A stretch of 26,865 nucleotides of DNA, from NCBI GenBank assembly GCA_900539115.1, contig UQAQ01000040.1, positions 1 through 26,865 of the forward strand, written 5' to 3'. Positions 23,183 through 26,865 of the stretch are shown here, piece after piece. The notes beneath the pieces were generated by a model. It saw only the letters and a list, made by a program, of their open reading frames with translations. It had not been told where the DNA came from and searched no databases. Position 1 is the stretch's first letter. The number at the start of each line of letters is the position of its first letter. This DNA is from an uncultured Roseburia sp. GTDB lineage: Bacteria > Bacillota > Clostridia > Lachnospirales > Lachnospiraceae. A program made the position numbers and the translations under genes.

Positions 23183-23821
23183 TTACCTATAAGCGACAAG
23201 TCGATGGATCGGCATGCCTTTTCCTGAAAACTTTTCTTCGTATTCAGTCATAATATTGTCTTCTGCAAATTCACTGTGGTGAAGATCATAGGTAACATCT
23301 TTTAATTTCCAAGGAGATGTCTTCGAGATCGTTTCCACAGAATAATCAAATAATAGGCGGTTGTCTGTCTTAAAACAGATAACTCCTTCCGGACAAAGCA
23401 CTTCATCATAGAGCGAAAGAAATATCGGAGAAGTCAGGCGGCGTTTGGCATGACGCTCTTTTGGCCAGGGATCAGAAAAGTTCAGATAAATGCGGTCAAT
23501 CTCTGCTTTATCAAAAACTTCTGTAAGATTTTTTGCGTCCATTCGGATAAAATACAGATTGGAACATTCTGTCTGCTGTCTTTTTTCAATTGCACGGTAA
23601 AGAACACTTGAATACATTTCGATTCCAATGTAATTAATCCCCGGATTTTGTTCTGCCATTGCGTGAATAAATTTTCCTTTTCCCATACCTATTTCAATAT
23701 GGATCGGATTGTCATTTCCAAAAAATGTATTCCATTTGCCTTTATATTCTTCCGGTGTCTGTATGACAAATTCATTGGATGCGATAAATTCTTCCGCACC
23801 CTTGATATTACGAAGTCTCAT
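23183..23821 (-). CDS. trmB: tRNA (guanine46-N7)-methyltransferase TrmB
   Basis: This 212-aa SAM-dependent enzyme makes m7G46 in the tRNA variable loop. The SAM motif is IEIGMGKGKF (42-51). The family hallmark is LNFSDPWPKERHAKRRL (113-129), and TEYEEKF (192-198) near the C-terminus contacts substrate. GGAGG precedes the ATG. It is one of the few minus-strand genes on this arm and has its own promoter, divergent from the HD-GYP gene. Confidence 0.96.
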   Translation of the reverse strand: MRLRNIKGAEEFIASNEFVIQTPEEYKGKWNTFFGNDNPIHIEIGMGKGKFIHAMAEQNPGINYIGIEMYSSVLYRAIEKRQQTECSNLYFIRMDAKNLTEVFDKAEIDRIYLNFSDPWPKERHAKRRLTSPIFLSLYDEVLCPEGVICFKTDNRLLFDYSVETISKTSPWKLKDVTYDLHHSEFAEDNIMTEYEEKFSGKGMPIHRLVAYR

Positions 23822-23852
23822 AATTTTCCTCCAAAGTTTTGTATTCGCGAAT

Positions 23853-23881
23853 AGTATAACATATTTTTAAAAAAATTTGAA
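23853..23881 (-). promoter_or_regulatory. trmB promoter
   Basis: On the minus strand TTCAAA (23876-23881), a 17-nt spacer and TATACT (23853-23858) are followed about 30 nt later by the trmB start. Confidence 0.65.
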
Positions 23882-23909
23882 GAAAATAATACAAATTTGC
23901 AAGTAACTA

Positions 23910-23938
23910 TTGGAAAAATTGGAAAAATCGTGTATGAT
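23910..23938 (+). promoter_or_regulatory. Promoter of the HD-GYP gene
   Basis: TTGGAA (23910-23915), a 17-nt spacer and TATGAT (23933-23938) lie 40 nt before the start codon. It is divergent from the trmB promoter, whose -35 box is about 30 nt away. Confidence 0.65.
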
Positions 23939-23977
23939 TATAGATGAGCAATAAAATAAATGTAAAGAGGGAACGAG

Positions 23978-25066
23978 ATGGATGAGAAGAAAATAATTCT
24001 TGTGTCTGTAAGTGATCTTGTACCTGGAATGATTGTTGCAAGGGATGTATATACGAGAAATAACCAGATGTTGGTGCCTGCAGATACAAAAATAACGGAA
24101 TCAATCATAGCTAGAATGACATTTTTTGGAATTATGAGCATTCGTGTTTTTGCAAGCGAGTTAGAAAAGAATATAGTTGACGAAGAAGAAGAGATGTATA
24201 TGACACAGCAGGAAAAAGAGGATTTTGCTGTGTTTAAGGAAAATTATGAATTGACGATAGATCATGTATCAGAAAATTTGAATTCTCTTTTGAAAACCGC
24301 AGATGAAATTAATACCGATGAATTGGTTGAAAATGTGGATAAACTTGTATTTCAGTCGAAAAGCAGGTATGAAATCATGAATATGGTATATCATATTCGC
24401 ACCTTTGATGATGAGACATACCGCCATTCTTTGAATGTGGCGATGATCAACAGTGTCTTTGCGGGATGGCTTGGTATGACAGAGTACGAAAGAAAGCAGT
24501 TGACATTGTGCGGCTTGATGCACGATGTGGGAAAACTTCTTATTTCCAAAGATATTCTTCGGAAACCGGGAAGATTGACGGAAGAAGAATATGAGCAGAT
24601 TAAAAAACATCCGCTTCTTGGATATGAAAAAATGAAGGATAAAAATATTCCGGAATCCGTAAAACGAGTTATTTTACTGCATCACGAGAGAGCGGATGGA
24701 AGTGGATATCCTTTTGGATTTCATTTAAAAGAAATTGATCCTTATGCGGCAATTACTGCGATTTCGGATGTTTACGATGCTATGACATCCAACCGTGTAT
24801 ACCGGCATGGCATGAATCCGTTTGATGTAATAGAAATTTTCGAAAAAGACGGAAGAAAGCAGTTTAATCCGATGTTTCTGGTTCCAATATTAAATAATCT
24901 GACGAATACCTATCTTCAGCATTATGTGGAATTGAGCAATGGAATGAAAGGAAAAATTGTTTTAATTAATAAAAATGAATTGTCGCGGCCAATGATTGCT
25001 ACAGATGATAATCAGTTTGTTGATCTATTAAAGCAGCGCGACATTAAAATAACACAAGTTCGCTAG
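23978..25066 (+). CDS. HD-GYP domain protein, probable cyclic-di-GMP phosphodiesterase
   Basis: This 362-aa protein has an N-terminal segment (1-60; VSDLVPGMIVARDVYTRNNQMLVPADTKIT) like the DUF3391-type region found before many HD-GYP domains. A helical linker is followed by a complete HD-GYP domain. Metal and catalytic residues are visible: H150, HDVGK (182-186), H211, HH (235-236), and D264 in AISDVYDAMTSNRVYR. The GYP motif is GSGYP (241-245). All are intact, so c-di-GMP hydrolysis is plausible, though some members act on other cyclic dinucleotides. It is followed 37 nt later by the carboxypeptidase and may be co-transcribed with it. Confidence 0.9.
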   Translation: MDEKKIILVSVSDLVPGMIVARDVYTRNNQMLVPADTKITESIIARMTFFGIMSIRVFASELEKNIVDEEEEMYMTQQEKEDFAVFKENYELTIDHVSENLNSLLKTADEINTDELVENVDKLVFQSKSRYEIMNMVYHIRTFDDETYRHSLNVAMINSVFAGWLGMTEYERKQLTLCGLMHDVGKLLISKDILRKPGRLTEEEYEQIKKHPLLGYEKMKDKNIPESVKRVILLHHERADGSGYPFGFHLKEIDPYAAITAISDVYDAMTSNRVYRHGMNPFDVIEIFEKDGRKQFNPMFLVPILNNLTNTYLQHYVELSNGMKGKIVLINKNELSRPMIATDDNQFVDLLKQRDIKITQVR

Positions 25067-25103
25067 ATAATAGAAAAAGCGAAAGTAAGAAAGGATAGAA
25101 AAA

Positions 25104-26525
25104 GTGAAAAATCCAATAAAAAAATTGATAAAATTGTGGATGGGCGGAATCAGTTTTATAGCGGCGGTACTTATGATCTCGACAGGAGCCGATGCAGCTG
25201 CCGGACAAAAAGATTTAAGGGTTTCTGCAGAAGCTGCCTGCGTTATGGATCTGCAATCCGGAACGGTTTTATATGACAAAAATATGAATAAGAAGGAATA
25301 TCCTGCGAGTATTACAAAAATTATGACAACTTTGGTTGCGATGGATAACTCTTCTCTCTCAGAAACGGTTAAATATGATGACCGCGCTTATACAAATTGG
25401 GAAAGCCGTGCGTCAAATATTGGCATTGTGGACGGTGAGAAATTGAGTATGGAAGACAGTTTGTATGCCATCATGCTTGCTTCTGCCAATGAAGTTTGTA
25501 ACGGAGTGGCGATCCATGTAGCAGGAAGTATTGAAAATTATGTTGCTAAAATGAATGAGAAGGCAAAAGAACTTGGATGCAAAAATACACATTTTATGAA
25601 TCCAAACGGACTTTGGAATAAAGACCATTATACATCCCCATATGACATGGCTTTGATCGGAAGAGCCGCTATGCAAAATGAAAATTTCCGTACAATTGCT
25701 TCCACTAAATATTATGACATTGGAAAATCGAATAAACGAAAATACATTGATCCGATGGGAAATCATCATAAAATGTTAAATCCCGGAAATATGCCTCAAT
25801 ATGGTTATAAATACTGTATTGGTGGAAAGACGGGTTATACGGATAAATGCCGTTATACTCTCGTGACTTTTGCAAAAAAAGGAAATATGGAACTTGTTTG
25901 TGTTGTTATGAAAGTAGACGGTTCCCCATATATGGACACCAACGCATATACGGATACGACAAGATTGTTTAATTATTGTTTTGAAAAATATGATAAAACG
26001 ATGATTCAAGATGACACTTCCAATGAAATTAACAAGGAGTATCTGTTTACTAATTTCAGTCCATTTTACAGCAAAGATACCAGCTCACTGCATGTAGATT
26101 CTGATGCGGGTGTAATTCTTCCAAAAGGTGTTACGCTGGATAAGACGGAGAAAAAAGTAACCTATCTGCAGACTCCGGAAAAGCAAAATGGAAAAAATGT
26201 AATCGGTCATATTTCTTACACGTACAACGGAGAAGATGTCGGTGGAGCAGACATTTATTATGATGCGACGGATGCAGCGACATTAAAAGACAGTATTAAT
26301 ATGACAGAATGGTTCAAAGAAGCAGAAATGACAGCAAAAAAAGAACCATTTCCGGTAAAAAAAGTAATGCTTATCGTGATTCTGGTTATTTGTGTCGCTG
26401 GTTTAAGTTGTGTCTGCGTGATCCGAATAAGAGGATATCAGCAAAAGACAGAGTACCGCAGACGTTATCGAAAAGCGAGAAGACATATGAGAAAACGGGA
26501 TCGGGATTTTTATACGAAAAGATGA
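25104..26525 (+). CDS. D-alanyl-D-alanine carboxypeptidase (S11 family), membrane-anchored
   Basis: This 473-aa penicillin-binding protein trims the terminal D-Ala of peptidoglycan stem peptides outside the membrane. A signal peptide (about 1-33: KKLIKLW then a hydrophobic stretch, ending GADAAAG) precedes the peptidase S11 domain. The SxxK active site is S69-ITK72, SxN is S127-A-N129, and KTG is K242-T-G244. A beta-rich C-terminal domain (about 310-390) is followed by a second TM helix (419-442) and a very basic cytoplasmic tail (RRRYRKARRHMRKRDRDF). The second TM replaces the amphipathic anchor of DacA. The start is GTG with AAAGGA upstream. The stop codon abuts a long inverted repeat. Confidence 0.94.
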   Translation: MKNPIKKLIKLWMGGISFIAAVLMISTGADAAAGQKDLRVSAEAACVMDLQSGTVLYDKNMNKKEYPASITKIMTTLVAMDNSSLSETVKYDDRAYTNWESRASNIGIVDGEKLSMEDSLYAIMLASANEVCNGVAIHVAGSIENYVAKMNEKAKELGCKNTHFMNPNGLWNKDHYTSPYDMALIGRAAMQNENFRTIASTKYYDIGKSNKRKYIDPMGNHHKMLNPGNMPQYGYKYCIGGKTGYTDKCRYTLVTFAKKGNMELVCVVMKVDGSPYMDTNAYTDTTRLFNYCFEKYDKTMIQDDTSNEINKEYLFTNFSPFYSKDTSSLHVDSDAGVILPKGVTLDKTEKKVTYLQTPEKQNGKNVIGHISYTYNGEDVGGADIYYDATDAATLKDSINMTEWFKEAEMTAKKEPFPVKKVMLIVILVICVAGLSCVCVIRIRGYQQKTEYRRRYRKARRHMRKRDRDFYTKR

Positions 26526-26700
26526 TGTGTAATGGTTTCACATAAAAATAACATTGTAGTTTTCACATTCGGGACCGCTTGCGCTTAGAAGAATACACGT
26601 AGCAGTGCATGAGGGCAGGATACGCCCTCTATGCACTGACGGTATTCTAAATCCCTCATGAGAAAAACTACAATGTTATTTATTTGAAAGCCATTACATA
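26526..26700. repeat. Long imperfect palindrome, MITE-like
   Basis: About 175 bp starting at the base after the carboxypeptidase stop folds on itself. The outer arms GTGTAATGG...ATAACATTGTAGTTTT (26527-26563) and AAAACTACAATGTTAT...CCATTACATA (26664-26700) match over about 35 positions with small bulges. The inner arms GCAGTGCATGAGGGC and GCCCTCTATGCACTG (26602-26616 with 26624-26638) pair, with GAATAC/GTATTC between. A bulge holds the mini-hairpin CGCTTGCG (26576-26583). No protein is encoded. It may act as a terminator, a structured RNA or a small non-autonomous mobile element. Confidence 0.65.
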
Positions 26701-26708
26701 TAAATTAT

Positions 26709-26764
26709 AACAAAGGGGAGTTATCCACAAAAACGCACAAATTTGTGGATAACTCCCCTTTGTT
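26709..26764. repeat. 23-bp-arm palindrome with two perfect DnaA boxes
   Basis: The arms 26709-26731 and 26742-26764 are perfectly complementary around a 10-nt loop. Each arm carries TTATCCACA (26721-26729 and, inverted, 26744-26752) beside a GGGGAG/CTCCCC block. Both strands have TTTGTT after the C-run, so it could act as a bidirectional terminator, or as a DnaA-binding site, or both. Confidence 0.75.
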
Positions 26765-26801
26765 GGTGGAAAACATTTATTACTCGTTACTATTCAGGAT
26801 C

Positions 26802-26865
26802 CAATGTATGGAAATCAATGAATCGTCGTGCTTGCACGTAAGAGACTTTGATTTCCATACATTGA
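26802..26865. repeat. Third inverted repeat, running to the window end
   Basis: CAATGTATGGAAATCAA (26802-26818) is perfectly complementary to TTGATTTCCATACATTG (26848-26864). The loop contains a mini-hairpin CGTGCTTGCACG (26827-26838). Its core GCTTGC resembles the bulge of the first palindrome. The element probably continues beyond the window. Confidence 0.65.

Noticed and set aside
26309..26545. A 78-codon plus-strand ORF at the end of the carboxypeptidase gene
   Set aside because: It overlaps the basic tail codons in another frame and has no separate start signals.
26709..26764. A second replication origin
   Set aside because: There are only two DnaA boxes in a palindrome, with no AT-rich unwinding tract, trio array or replication gene. 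Titration or termination is more plausible.
26526..26865. CRISPR array at the right edge
   Set aside because: The repeats are inverted, not direct and evenly spaced, and no cas gene is nearby.

Overview
The window is the replication-origin region of a low-G+C Firmicute, most likely a Lachnospiraceae (Clostridia) species. The evidence is gene order (rpmH | dnaA-dnaN-yaaA-recF-gyrB-gyrA on one side; rnpA-yidD-yidC-jag-mnmE-mnmG-rsmG-parA-parB on the other), a class I two-subunit fumarase, a DUF6472-like four-cysteine microprotein, a DUF4446 gene behind parB, and AT-rich Gram-positive promoters and ribosome binding sites. The family-level assignment rests on recognising protein sequences; I could not run a database search.

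Left arm, transcribed leftward (1-12101). dnaA, dnaN, an S4-domain gene (yaaA), recF, gyrB and gyrA are closely packed. They are followed by fumarase alpha, a 57-aa cysteine protein, a dihydrouridine synthase and fumarase beta, each overlapping or nearly touching the next. A tRNA-Ser(GCT) with its own promoter and terminator follows, then an ECF transporter S component. At the left edge a strong leftward promoter drives a leader that looks like the start of an rRNA operon lying outside the window.

Origin (10463-10727). The dnaA-dnaN gap holds one perfect and several degenerate DnaA boxes. Next to them are six consecutive DnaA-trio units, with an AT-only tract immediately on the dnaN side, in the order known for the Bacillus subtilis unwinding region. 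More DnaA boxes lie inside the 3' end of dnaA. The rpmH-dnaA gap carries two divergent promoters but no recognisable DnaA boxes.

Right arm, mainly rightward (12328-26525). rpmH, rnpA, yidD, yidC and jag (ribosome, RNase P, membrane insertion, RNA binding) end at a clear terminator. mnmE, mnmG, rsmG, parA, parB and a DUF4446 gene follow (tRNA and rRNA modification, chromosome segregation). Two perfect parS sites flank rsmG. Then come tRNA-Lys(CTT) on the minus strand, an AI-2E-family membrane protein, a candidate 37-aa minus-strand ORF, trmB (minus), an HD-GYP protein and a D,D-carboxypeptidase.

Right edge (26526-26865). This gene-free stretch is almost entirely three successive inverted repeats: a long MITE-like hairpin, a 23-bp palindrome with a perfect DnaA box in each arm, and a third palindrome cut by the window end. 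It is the least ordinary part of the window. The rest is a conserved housekeeping locus; I see no prophage, CRISPR array, insertion sequence or defence system.
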